Shown here: in pieces, positions 43,032-53,604 of the stretch
Layout of the letters: the number at the start of each line of letters is the position of its first letter
Position numbering within the stretch: the stretch's first letter is position 1
Assembly: GCA_907163375.1 (NCBI GenBank)
Contig: CAJQUW010003151.1
Location: 1 to 64,000, forward strand
Length of the DNA stretch: 64,000 nucleotides
Direction: 5' to 3'
Source: Prostheceraeus crozeri
Lineage: Eukaryota; Platyhelminthes; Polycladida; Euryleptidae
Made by a program: the position numbers and the translations under genes
The notes under the pieces: generated by a model
What the model was told of the DNA's origin: nothing
Databases searched by the model: none
The model's input: only the letters and a program-made list of their open reading frames with translations

Positions 43032-43562
43032 TTATAAATCAATGGTTTGAAAGAGATAAAATAGATACAGCTGGTAACTATCATACAGCGAGCAATGATA
43101 ACCATACAGGACTTTGGCAGTGTTGAGGTAAGGAGGAAAGAAGCATTGGTTATGAACGTAGCTACTACAACGAATAGACAAAATAGGAACACACAAATCC
43201 TTAAAACGTTTCGTGACTTCATGATAATGTTGATTCACTCTACTATCCCAAGGCGGGAGCAAAATATCATCAATGATTAGATTGGGAAATACTTTCCTCT
43301 CCTTACCAGGATTATTACAAAAGATGCGTATAACATTGAAAGCAGCTAACCATCGTTTAAAGTCAATAAGAAGAGCACTCTCACAAGAAAAGCCATAGTC
43401 TTGCAAATATTTCAGATTAAGTCCATGAATGTGTTTTCTCGCCCATTGATCAACATTGGGATCGCAGTTGGTATGTTGATGATAGACACTCACAATCTGA
43501 TATGTCCAATTGTTCATAGCAATAGCACTGAGCTCCTGTACAGGTTCACCCTCACAATCCAT
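43032..43562 (-). CDS. DEDDh-type exonuclease-like protein (176 aa)
   Basis: The protein begins MDCEGEPVQELSAIA, matching the D-x-E motif I of RNase H-fold 3'-5' exonucleases. It then has HGLNLKYLQDYG, a central strand VIRIFCNNPGKE where motif II is expected, and near the C-terminus GYHCSLYDSYQLYLFY, which fits H-x4-D motif III. The central aspartate is not obvious (N-P-G-K-E instead), so activity is uncertain. Starting directly at the catalytic strand is typical of minimal DEDDh proteins. The likely role is trimming DNA or RNA during replication or repair. It lies in the minus-strand group with the RING-like genes. Confidence 0.55.
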   Translation of the reverse strand: MDCEGEPVQELSAIAMNNWTYQIVSVYHQHTNCDPNVDQWARKHIHGLNLKYLQDYGFSCESALLIDFKRWLAAFNVIRIFCNNPGKERKVFPNLIIDDILLPPWDSRVNQHYHEVTKRFKDLCVPILSIRCSSYVHNQCFFPPYLNTAKVLYGYHCSLYDSYQLYLFYLFQTIDL

Positions 43563-43614
43563 AAAAATGATGATAGAAGCCTAAAACGGAAATTTACACA
43601 TCTAAGGAAACGTT

Positions 43615-43815
43615 CTATAACATATTACAAAATGAAGAATTACATCGATGCTTTTCACGACAAAATACACAAATGATATGATGGCAACGAAGAAGTAAAA
43701 TGTATCTAATAAGGCCACGTCTACGACACTCAAAGCACATGAGCGAATTGTCATAGGGTAGAGTTAGGAAAGGACTAGTAATTCTCCTTCTTTGATTTGC
43801 GTTTTGATGCAGCAT
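43615..43815 (-). CDS. Small RING-like zinc protein (67 aa)
   Basis: The preferred start is the ATG at 43815 (MLHQNANQRRR); the frame upstream lacks an ATG. Zinc ligands read CFECRRR, then LLRCHHIICVFCREKHRC and FC, that is C-x2-C ... C-x-H-x2-C-x2-C, the first part of a RING, with an incomplete last pair. It is the second RING-like gene of the element (compare 42208-42531). It lies directly after the stop of the 43860 gene. Confidence 0.45.
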   Translation of the reverse strand: MLHQNANQRRRITSPFLTLPYDNSLMCFECRRRGLIRYILLLRCHHIICVFCREKHRCNSSFCNML

Positions 43816-43859
43816 TCTTCTCCGACTTGCGCTTCGTACCACTGCTGTTAAGGATTTGA

Positions 43860-44524
43860 TCAATTATGTCGTCCACGTTGGGTGGTTTTGGAATATATAG
43901 AGGCTATTTTATTATCCTTGTGTCGACCATAATATAGCCCATTCACTTTGAAAAGGATATCCCAAGTACCTTCTCCGAGCTCATCACATCTGATGGGTAT
44001 TGATTGATCTCCCTCCTTCTTATAGTAAGTACACCAATGTGATACCGGTAGGCAAATGTGATTACCATCCCAAATCTTTCTATAGGGAGTATCCTTGTCA
44101 TCTCTCGCCCTCCACTCTTGAGCAAGAGGAGTAGGAATGTCCATATTTAATGTCACATACTCCTCAATAATATCAAGTTGGCGGCGAATGTACGGACTCA
44201 CGGGGATCAGTATGTAGTCCCCATACTGATTGCGCATTATCTTGACATCCGTGGAAGGGAGCATTCCCGTTTGGAGTACTACGCTATGATCGTCATAACG
44301 CAAGACTTGTTTAAATTTACGCTGTAGCGGTGTAGGATTATGTACCTTGGTTGTTTCTTCCACTGGCCTCAGTTGTAGATGATCTGACCGTAGCGAACCT
44401 TGTAACGTTTGACTGCCATTTTGTCCTACTAGTGCAGCAGATGGAGTAGATGCCTGAAAATGAAAAAAGATTGTAATAAGTTTACGTTCAAGGCAGGAGA
44501 GGGAGGGAAGTAGCGACTTACCAT
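43860..44524 (-). CDS. Unknown Polinton protein with leader exon (two exons)
   Basis: Exon 1 ends exactly at the ATG (44522-44524), followed by GTAAGT. Exon 2 starts at 44453 after a pyrimidine tract and CAG, and runs to 43860 in phase. Without the intron the frame has no ATG, which supports splicing. The protein (~199 aa) has a hydrophilic N-terminus, a central segment VSPYIRRQLDIIEEYV, and a C-terminus WDILFKVNGLYYGRHKDNK, which could be an OB-type strand pair. A role in DNA binding is a guess. It has the same start architecture and promoter geometry as PolB, so it may be expressed with the polymerase. Confidence 0.65.
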
Positions 44525-44589
44525 TTTAGTTGGATAATAGAATAGAGAGAGAGAGAAAATGTGCGTCCGTCACTCGTATGATTCAACGA

Positions 44590-44666
44590 TGGAATGATTC
44601 TCACTGTGGAAGGCTCGCTATTTATAAAGAAATGCTTGATTCTCATTGGATGATGATCCTCATTGG
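44590..44666 (-). promoter_or_regulatory. Promoter of the 44524 gene: two CCAAT boxes and TATA box
   Basis: On the minus strand CCAATGAG (attgg at 44662-44666), CCAATGAG (attgg at 44645-44649) and TATAAATA starting at 44626. The CCAAT-to-TATA spacings are 36 and 19 bp, identical to the PolB promoter. An initiator-like TCATTC follows near 44595. Confidence 0.7.
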
Positions 44667-44690
44667 ACAATAACATCAAGCTGATTCCAA

Positions 44691-46430
44691 ATCTGAAATC
44701 CGTTTTCCAATCCGATGCTTCGTTTTGAAGCTACAGCCCAAAACGTCCCAAATTCTAACTCTGTCGTTTTTCGCTAATGTCCCAAAATCTTAAATGGCGT
44801 CTCACATCTAAACGAAGACAGATATGAACAAGCCGTTTGTTTCAGTGAATTTGTCTCACTCTTAGCTTTCAAACGAGCTATGGCACGACTAAATCCGTCC
44901 ACTGGAAGCCAAAATCGAAGCGAGCTGTCCAGAGGGGGGGGGACGTCAGCAAAATTTTTTCTCTCCGATTGCCTTGAAACTCACCATACAGATAGAGAAT
45001 TTCACGCTGATTCCAAATCTGAAATCCGTTTTCCCATCCGATGCTTCGTTTGGAAGCTACAGCCCAAAACGTCCCAAATTCTAACTCTGTCGTTTTTCGC
45101 CAATCTCCCAAAATCTTAAATGGCGTCTCACATCTAAACGAAGACAGATAGGAACAAGCCGTTTGTTTCAGTGACTTTGTCTCACTCTTAGCTTTCAAAC
45201 GAGCTATGGCACGACTAAATCCGTCCACTGGAAGCCAAAATCGAAGCGAGCTGTCCAGAGGGGGGGGGGACGTCAGCAAAATTTTTCTCTCCGATTGCCT
45301 TGAAACTCACCATACAGATAGAGAATTTCACGCTGATTCCAAATCTGAAATCCGTTTTCCAATCCGATGCTTCGTTTGGAAGCTACAGCCCAAAACGTCC
45401 CAAATTCTAACTCTGTCGTTTTTCGCCAATGTCCCAAAATCTTAAATGGCGTCTCACATCTAAACGAAGACAGATAGGGACAAGCCGATTCTTTCAGTGA
45501 ATTTGTCTCACTCTTAGCTTTCAAACGAGCTATGGACTAAATCCGTCCACTGGAAGCCAAAATCGAAGCGAGCTGTCCAGAGGGGGGGCGGGGGGGACGT
45601 CAGCGAAAATTTTTTCTCTCCGATTGCGTTCAAATTCACCATACCGATGCAGAATTTCACGCTGAATCCGAATCCGGCCTCCGTTTTCCCATCCGATGGT
45701 TCGTTTGGGCGCTACACACCAAAACGTCCCAAATTCTAACTCTGTCGTTTTTTCGAAAAATGTTGAAATTTTTTTCTCGCCGATTGCCTTGAAACTCACC
45801 ATACAGATAGAGAATTTCACGCTGATTCCAAATCTGAAATCCGTTTTCCAATCCGATGCTTCGTTTTGAAGCTACAGCCCAAAACGTCCCAAATTCTAAC
45901 TCTGTCGTTTTTCGCCAATGTCCCAAAATCTTAAATGGCGTCTCACATCTAAACGAAGACAGATATAAACAAGCCGTTTATCTCAGTGAATTTGTCTCAC
46001 TCTTAGCTTTCAAACGAGCTATGGCACGACTAAATCCGTCCACTGGAAGCCAAAATCGAAGCGAGCTGTCCAGAGGGGGGGGGGGCGTCAGCGAAAATTT
46101 TTTCTCTCCGATGGCGTTCAAATTCACCATACCGATGCAGAATTTCACGCTGAATCCGAATCTGCCCTCCGTTTTCTCATCCGACCACTCCTTCCACTCG
46201 AAGCAGCCCATTTTACAACCCAACATTCAGCACGAAAAACATCACACACTATAGCCTCAAGACTAATCCTGGTGGTCGCCCAAGTCCACCACGACACTCT
46301 ATCGTTCCAGAGGGGGGGACGTCAGCGAACAGTTTGTGAACGTGGTCCCACCTGGCCGGCACACCACGACACTCTGTCGTTCCAGGGGGGAGGGGGGCGC
46401 CGGTCGAGTGTTTGTCACTTGCTTACTACT
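44691..46430. repeat. Polinton right terminal inverted repeat plus extra subterminal units
   Basis: Contains about three and a half subterminal units (G-runs followed by cgtcagc at 44934, 45250, 45582 and 46073) and then the outer end matching the left TIR. It is roughly twice as long as the left TIR because of the extra units, which are the same units as in the arrays at 0.7-12.3 kb. Confidence 0.9.
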
Positions 46431-46436
46431 AATATT
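46431..46436. other. 6-bp target-site duplication (right), AATATT
   Basis: Direct copy of 24078-24083. Confidence 0.9.
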
Positions 46437-47121
46437 CTTGGCATTTTTAGTGTTATGAACGCAAGCCCGCAAGTCCGACCTCTTCATATCCAGCTCTGAT
46501 TTTTGATTGGCTCTATGGTATGAGTGACCCAATTTCAGTTAGAAGTTTCAGTGTTATATATCCTCGTATCCTCGTATCTGAGATAATTAATGCATTAATA
46601 ACAATAATGATGATGATAGTAATGCGTTTATTTGTCAAATAAAAATCAATCGTTTCAGAAAGATTAAGTATCCCAAAAATTGTTCACAAATTAACATACA
46701 AAGTTAAAGAAATTTTTCACAACAGAGGCGGTGAACAGCGAATAAAATCGAAAATACTTGCTTTGACCACTTTTGCATAGAAGACGTTGAGTTGAAAAGC
46801 TCGCAGGCCAAATGAAAAATAAATTTGAACGCCGGAAGGAGGAGGAGAATGGTAAGGGGAAATGTTTCGTGTGAGGTAAACGCGGTGAGGTAATAGATGA
46901 TACAGTGGATGACATGATGACATGCATTTCGTTAAAACTTACAAACCAAGTTATTCCGACAGAGTTTTAAGTCAGGATTGATTTTATATGTGCAAAGGGC
47001 ATTACAAGTTATGCGAAGAGAACGTCTTCAAAGTCGATCAAGAAAATGAGGAATTAATGAGGTTGCCAAAGAGCGCAATGCAGGAGAAAGGACACGGTCA
47101 GACAAGATTATACATATATAT
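46437..47121. other. No recognised feature
   Basis: Flank between the Polinton and the next element. It has short open frames without motifs. Confidence 0.5.
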
Positions 47122-47821
47122 CACACCCGTCGGCTGGGTCGATCAAGCGGTCAAAAATGCGAGCCCTTAGCGACCACTTTTTTTGACATCTACTATCATA
47201 TCTAAGAACTACTACATAGGTCTCTCAAATCATCTATTGGCTATTCGCCTGCAGGACCAATTTTTAAAAAAATTCAAATTTCAGATATTAAATTCCATTA
47301 TACAATTTTTTGATTTCTCTGTATCTGGTTGCAAATGATTTGTACTGTCATATTTTGATAAAGTCTTATCTAGAAATACCCAAAGATTATGCAGAAACAC
47401 ATTCTAACAAATTTAGACCTACTTAGCCGTCAAAATTCAAATATTTTTGAAAAAAATTCAAATTTTAAATTTGAATTTCATGATATATATTTTTTTCATC
47501 TCTATAACTGCATAGATACGATTTCTATTGCCATTATTTGATAATTATGTATTCATAGTTGTTTCAGATTATTCAGAAGCACATCTAAATGTACTAATAA
47601 AGAGAAATTTAACGATCAAAATACTTTTTAATATTAGTAAAAATAGGTTTTATTTACGAACCCCGATATCCCTGACGAGCCCTCATTCGCAGTACCAAAA
47701 AATATATGCATTTCAATTTTGAGTCACTTATATTAACTAATACATTGACATCAACTTATAAAATGTCATTAGCAATATCGCAAATGAAACAGTCATGAAT
47801 ATAAAGTTTGAAGTCATCCAT

Positions 47822-49866
47822 TTACAAGTGGCGTCCATTATAGCGCACAACACATTCCAAAAGACTGTTGCCGTATTTTGGATTTGATTCTCCAACTTTG
47901 CTGCTACTGCAATACATTGCCGAGAAGTCCGAATGAACGGACTCAGAGGCCTGCTCACTATATGGTCCAAGAGCTGAATGTTTTAGTTTGCAGAACTGTA
48001 TGAGATGCTTCGTTACAATGTGGACGCTGGTAGTGACACTAATGGGCAATTCGCTGTAACTTTTTTCAAATGCTTTAATAGAACAATTGAAGTTTGGGTC
48101 CAATTCTTGTCCGAAACAAGTGATACGAACACGATTGAACTCTGGAAATAATTGCTTGTAGGGAACAAGTTCCAGACAACCATTTGACTCGCATATTGCT
48201 TGGAGCATATCAGTTTTCATCATCAACAAGCGGCACATGTTGCCTGTAAATTCGCCGGAATGCATTTTTGGGCGAGTTATTCCTACGCGACAAACCCACT
48301 GCCGACAAACTTCAGCAGAACGTGGGGATAATGACTCTATTTGACGAAAAACTTTGTTGAATACACGCAACATTAAGTGTAATTCCGGAGGTGCGAAAAG
48401 GCTGATTATCATTTCATGATCTTCTCCATTGATTAATGGGGGATTCGTTGTGCTCTGGCATGATCTTGCAATTCCAGTATCACGATACCTATTTGCCTCG
48501 GTTTTAACTGATCCTATTGTGCGAAGAGGATAGCTTCCTGAAGAAGGAGTCCCAAATTTTATTTTCGGACAACTGCAGAAAGCACATGGGTATGAACTCC
48601 CGTGTGCTTGTATCCCAGCAACAATATTAGCCAATTTAAGATCAACTGCGTAGGTGTATTTGAAATCCAGATTAGCTACTTTGAGTAAGTCCAATAATAA
48701 CCGTACATTTGTGTAACTTTCTTTTATATCAGGAACAATTGCCAGTATTATAATTCGTTTGACACTCGAATCCAAAAATCCTGTCGCAGAAGACGATGAA
48801 ACATTGTCAATTGAGGTACGTATGGACATACAAATCTTGAAATAGCCTCCACCACTGTCGAGTCCTAATTTCAATTGAAGGTTAGTGTGGCTGCTGTCAA
48901 TCTGTCGATCATTGCAGATGTGCTGGATTAATTGGACTAAGTCATTACAAAACACAACAGGCTTAGATATCTCATCAAATACTTGGAATTCTAAAGATAA
49001 CAAGTCACTGAGAGCACTATCTCGACTTCGAAAATAATCATCACTGTTTGACTCAATAACACTTTACCAAGAGTACTTCGCAGGAACGGCATAACCTTGT
49101 GAATCATGGCGGAGTTCGAAGCTCCCAGGGACAATTGTAAATTGCTCAGATTTTTCGCAGCAATGCTTCTTGGTGATTGATCATTTATAGCAAGGTTGAT
49201 TCGGTTTGGCCCTCTTGTTTCGAGATCTAAATGCTGATGAAGATTTGGTTCATGATGTCGCTCAGAAGAAGATGATTCTCTCCTTCTATGTGAAATCATA
49301 CTGTTGGCTACAACATCCTGCGTACGTTTATCAGAATCTTTGCACATATCTATTATATTTTGTCGAAGAGTGCTGACTGTACATTTATGAGTGATGCCAC
49401 GGCCAACCGGAGATTTGCATTGAACGCATATAACTTGCACACTATTTCTTGTATCATGAGACATCATTGAATCAGGGGACTTGATAGTAGGACGACCTTT
49501 TTTACGTTTTGGTATACACGTTCCTTTTTTTCTTGCAATTTGACATATCAAGCATTCACAAAATGTATAGCCAACTGATCGCGTGTTTATTTCAAAAGCT
49601 GGTTTCACAAGGCTAAAATCATAAACTTCCGGCAAGATACCCCGTTCCTTCACACCACTTTCAATTTTGAGAAGATTTGAGCGACAATTCGAGCAAATGG
49701 CAGCAGGTAGGCAGTCATCGTTTGTTGTATAGTTTTCTATAAAGAAAGCTCGGATTCTTCGTAAAACGGCATCCGTGATTGGACAGTCTCCTTTTTCCAT
49801 ACATATAAGGCATACTCTATATCTGTTTTCTTCATGACTTCTAGCTTTGTTTGTATGTGCATGTGC
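47822..49866 (-). pseudogene. Chapaev-like transposase with RAG1-N-type zinc region, one frameshift
   Basis: The start MAHAHTNKA (49866) is set by the second copy in this window, which begins MAHRTAKLTHEE. Three zinc patterns follow: YRVCLICMEK/AAICSNC (C25, C28, C64, C67), CECLICQ, and VICVQCKSPVGRGITHKC, reminiscent of the RAG1 N-terminal region described in Chapaev-related elements. After a one-base frame change near 49060 the catalytic part continues with QLKLGLDSGGGYFKICMS (candidate first Asp), a long middle region, and the C-terminal motif ALGPYSEQASESVHSDF (candidate Glu) and PKYGNSLLECVVRYNGRHL. Family assignment rests on motifs, termini and duplication length together; the exact superfamily needs a search. 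Confidence 0.65.
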
Positions 49867-49884
49867 CATCACAAAAGATAACAC

Positions 49885-50680
49885 GCGATAAGAATCAAGT
49901 CGTAATGTCGTATCGTTAGAATATTGGCATTGTTAATTGTGATCAAGCGCACCAGTTGCTGCTGATAAACAGTTTGGAAGCTCGCGCATAAAAATCAATT
50001 ATGTTGACACGGCGTTCATGAATAGAATTCATCCTGACCATTATCAGACAGACAGATATTCTTGACAGAGCAGATACTGTAGTGCATAGAGGTCGGATTA
50101 TTAGATATCTATGTTAGGAGAGGACAATAGCATGGACATCTGAACTCTATGCTGCAGCGCGAGTGAATAGTGATCAAATCAATGAATTACTGCGGTGTCA
50201 GTGAGAAGGAGAGACAAGAATTTCAGGCGTTCGGTTTTCATTGCCGCTGAACACTCAGCGGCAATGACAATCTACACAGTTTGTCAAACAACAACAAGAT
50301 CTTTAATGTTATATCCGAAGCATCTTTTCGTATATGAGTTCCCATGAAGGAAATGGATATTGTGATAATCACGGTACAAGAAAAAATACGTCTGCAGTGC
50401 ATAAAGTCATGTAGATAACAAATTTATATATAATGTCATAAAATTCGCATAGGTTTGTTAACCAGAATATCATTATGTCGGTAACTTATGAACCGCCACG
50501 TTGCATATATGGCTAACAATATCATCATATGATTGTTTGATATATTGTCGTTGCTATCAATGTAGTACATTAATGTACATAACAGATGTGATATAAGCCT
50601 ACGCCTCAATATTGCACTCACAAAAACAGAGATAATAGGGAAAATATTTTGGAATGCATTTTTCTAATTAGAAATTTCGA
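49885..50680. other. 5' non-coding region of element A with a perfect hairpin
   Basis: No gene. At 50238-50267 there is a 13-bp perfect stem tcattgccgctga / tcagcggcaatga with loop acac. Such a stem could be a transposase or regulatory site. Confidence 0.6.
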
Positions 50681-51339
50681 ATTTTGATCGTTAAATTTCT
50701 CTTTATTAGTACATTTAAATGTGCTTCTGAATAATCTGAAACAACTATGAATACATAATTATCAAATAATGGCAATAGAAATCGTATCTATGCAGTTATA
50801 GAGATGAAAAAAATATATATCATGAAATTCAAATTTAAAATTTGAATTTTTTTCAAAAATATTTGAATTTTGACGGCTAAGTAGGTCTAAATTTGTTAGA
50901 ATGTGTTTCTGCATAATCTTTGGGTATTTCTAGATAAGACTTTATCAAAATATGACAGTACAAATCATTTGCAACCAGATACAGAGAAATCAAAAAATTG
51001 TATAATGGAATTTAATATCTGAAATTTGAATTTTTTTAAAAATTGGTCCTGCAGGCGAATAGCCAATAGATGTAGTAGTTCTTAGATATGAAAGTAGATG
51101 TCAAAAAAAGTGGTCGCTAAGGGCTCGCATTTTTGATCGCTTGATCGACCCAGCCGACGGGTGTGATATGTCAGTTTGGACTTGTCTCAATTTCCGAATA
51201 ACAAAATTCGGGTGATTTGCAATTCCTGTAATGTTGGATCAACTTCCAATTTGCAATGAATGTCCATTTTCGGCAACTTTAATACTTACATAGACTACGC
51301 ACGAAGAGATCATGCTACGGTGACTTCGAATTTAGCCAA

Positions 51340-51657
51340 TCAAACTTCGTTGTACTTTATGGACAATGATGAAAAAGATACCATGAAAATATGGAAAATA
51401 TGTGGGGCCAGGACAGAACCTTGTTTTACTCCCGAAGTTTCACGACATAACTGCCAAACGACACCGGGGACCGACAATTGCTGGAAATGATTGCTCAACC
51501 ACATAAGGAAACCTTTACTTAGTTCTGAGCGCAATAGGCAATTAGCAAGCTTGTTGTGTTTTAATATCTCATCGAATGCGGATGCAGGGCTTGATATCAA
51601 TCGGCTCAGTTTACGGCTTCTAACCATTCTACAACAAGATTCTTCTGCTTCAAGCAA
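51340..51657 (-). pseudogene. LINE reverse transcriptase fragment
   Basis: About 105 codons keep the palm motif SGVKQGSVLAPHIFHIFM and the upstream finger region (FDEILKHNKLANCLLRSEL). No endonuclease and no catalytic DD box are nearby, so this is a short dead fragment of a non-LTR element. Confidence 0.7.
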
Positions 51658-51702
51658 GAAAAATAACGCATAATTTTAATCTGAAGTACCAAAAGAAGAA
51701 TA

Positions 51703-51870
51703 AAGTAGCATCCGTGGCATAGTAGAAGTGCTTGGCCTAGCGATCTTCTGGTTCAGAGGTCGAGCCCTGAAGGTGTTATGAAAGTCAGGAAGGGCATCCG
51801 GATTGAAATGCTACTCCGCTCCAAAAAGTCCATCTATGTCAGTCTAACTATGTGTAAAAACAAAGTGAAG
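51703..51870 (+). mobile_element. tRNA-type SINE with RTE-like tail
   Basis: The head has an A-box-like tggcatagtagaag and a B-box-like ggtcgagccc at suitable distance, the internal Pol III promoter of tRNA-derived SINEs. The tail aaagtcaggaagggcatccg is the widespread 3' sequence shared by RTE-type LINEs and their SINEs. Ends are approximate; no target duplication was found. Confidence 0.55.
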
Positions 51871-52599
51871 CATGCACTTAGGAAATCTTGGAACTGCTTG
51901 TGTTGACTTGACTTCTCTTTACTTGATTTTCGTATTAAATGATGTCACTTTCTACTTTTGATTAGTAGTACTCTTACATAGGGATTTGTAATTTGTATTT
52001 TCGACTGCAGCGGCGGAGTCGATTGCAATCATACCGTAGATTGTAATGTGAAACGTGATCTATAGTTGGTTCCTCTGACGAGGGTCGGCAGTACCGGTGT
52101 TATCTTTTAGAATTTCCTACGTATTTGGCTTCCGATCGGAAACAGAATAATAGATAAATTGATTGGATTTGATTATAGATTTGTTCTATAAATGTGTACA
52201 CTGATGAGGTGGAACATGTCATTTTGCTAACCACGGCAATGCTACGGAAATTCTAACATGATGAGAAAATGTAAATCACAGCTTATGTTGTGATTTATAA
52301 GCACCGGCCAGAAAATCTATAACGCATCCATTCTATGATTTATTTTCCTATCGGAAAGTGTATAAGGCAGGAAAATGCAAATCATAACACCGGTCCTAAG
52401 CTTTCTACGACAAACGGAGATTTTGGTTTTTTTGGCTTCTATCAGCCTTACTGAGTTTCCACCACCTTCTGCTAAATATGTCAACATCGTCCACGCTCCT
52501 AGTAGCCTGGAGGAGAGCAGTGTTTTAAACGTAAAAGCATGCATAAAGAAGTAAAAAATAATGGAATGAAGTATAATTTTCGACTGGATTACTTCACAA
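51871..52599. other. No recognised feature
   Basis: AT-rich sequence. A minus frame at 52317-52676 crosses the border of the next element and has no motif. Confidence 0.5.
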
Positions 52600-53604
52600 T
52601 GAACACGATGGGCTTGAATTCGATTATCACCTATAAAATTCTCCAGTAAAACTGTTTGCAGTTTCTGGACATACATGTACTTAGTCCATATAGGCTAGTC
52701 GAGAAATGTCAATTTTAAAAAAATTCATCGAACTATTTTCGAGAAAATTCAAATTTAGAACTTTTTGAGTATTATGATGAAGAGCATTTTTAAAATTTTT
52801 CATAAAAAATTCCCCACAGAATCTGCTTGCATTTTTTGAACATACCATGTAAGCACATTTGAGAAATATCATGAATCTTACAAATTTTCATCGAGCTATT
52901 CATGAGAAAATTTATATTCTGAATCCTTTACACGAGTAATTCGATTAATCTTTGAATTTCTAGCAAAGAATATTTTTAGGCATCTTTTATCTCTGGCTTT
53001 TATTGTCATAACTTGGCTTGCTTGATATTTCGAGCTACTGGTTTGACTATGTCCTGATTTTTTAAAGCAAGTTAAAAATACATTGTACGTTTATGTTGAG
53101 GTACGGACTCTCAGATTGCTGGATTGATTTCCTCGCTGGATAAATTTCTTTCATGCCTTGTATTGTTGTATACAATAATTCAGTACTGAAACATTATCTT
53201 CTTTGCGCGTAAAGATCTAAGAAAGGTACAATATCGGGTACATTTCTTAGTTCCTTTGTCGCAATAAGTCCCGGACAAGTTAAGTCTCTTTGACGTAATC
53301 AATAAACAATTGAAGGTTGCATCACGAGTGACGATCGAGGGCGGAGCCCGAGAAAATTGGAATTGGAAAATTGGAAATTGGTCGTTGTCTGTAATTGTAA
53401 ATGAAAGCTATCTTATTTTATGCACCTTTTTGGCGGAATGTTTTTGCATGTTTACTACTTGTCAAGTTACAAGAGTTCCAACATCAGTATTAAAACTTAT
53501 ATCAATGTAGCCTACTGTCACAATTTCAGATTTGTAGAAAACAATTAATTCCAGATCTAATTTATTAATTTAGAAAGACACATTTATACTGAAATCAAAA
53601 TCAA

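Larger units (their letters stand above)
24084..46430. mobile_element. Complete Maverick/Polinton (22,347 bp)
   Basis: The ends are inverted: agtagtaagcaagtgacaaa at 24084 and its reverse complement ending at 46430. They start with AG as Polinton TIRs do and are flanked by AATATT on both sides. Inside are protein-primed DNA polymerase B, a chromodomain-containing retroviral-type integrase, an A32-like ATPase, an adenain-like protease and a major capsid protein, the diagnostic set. Right of PolB most genes run leftwards on the minus strand, in tight or overlapping groups; PolB, the TBP-like gene and two paralogues run rightwards. The integrase, capsid and one structural gene are broken, so the copy is probably not autonomous now. 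The target lies between the mariner and Chapaev-like insertions. Confidence 0.95.
47122..51165 (-). mobile_element. Chapaev-like DNA transposon A (TIRs ~490 bp)
   Basis: Inverted termini cacacccgtcggctgggtcg at 47122 and ending at 51165 extend ~500 bp (left to about 47622, right from about 50681; the left arm has a ~16-bp extra piece). ATAT flanks both ends as a possible 4-bp duplication, though it is self-complementary. CAC termini with 4-bp duplications fit the CMC (CACTA-Mirage-Chapaev) group. It encodes one transposase-like gene on the minus strand. Confidence 0.75.

Noticed and set aside
44878-46254. Open frames in the right TIR
   Set aside because: Repeat-derived, as above.
51166-51339. 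Possible extension of element A beyond 51165
   Set aside because: Inverted similarity to the left end stops at the CACACCC/GGGTGTG terminus.
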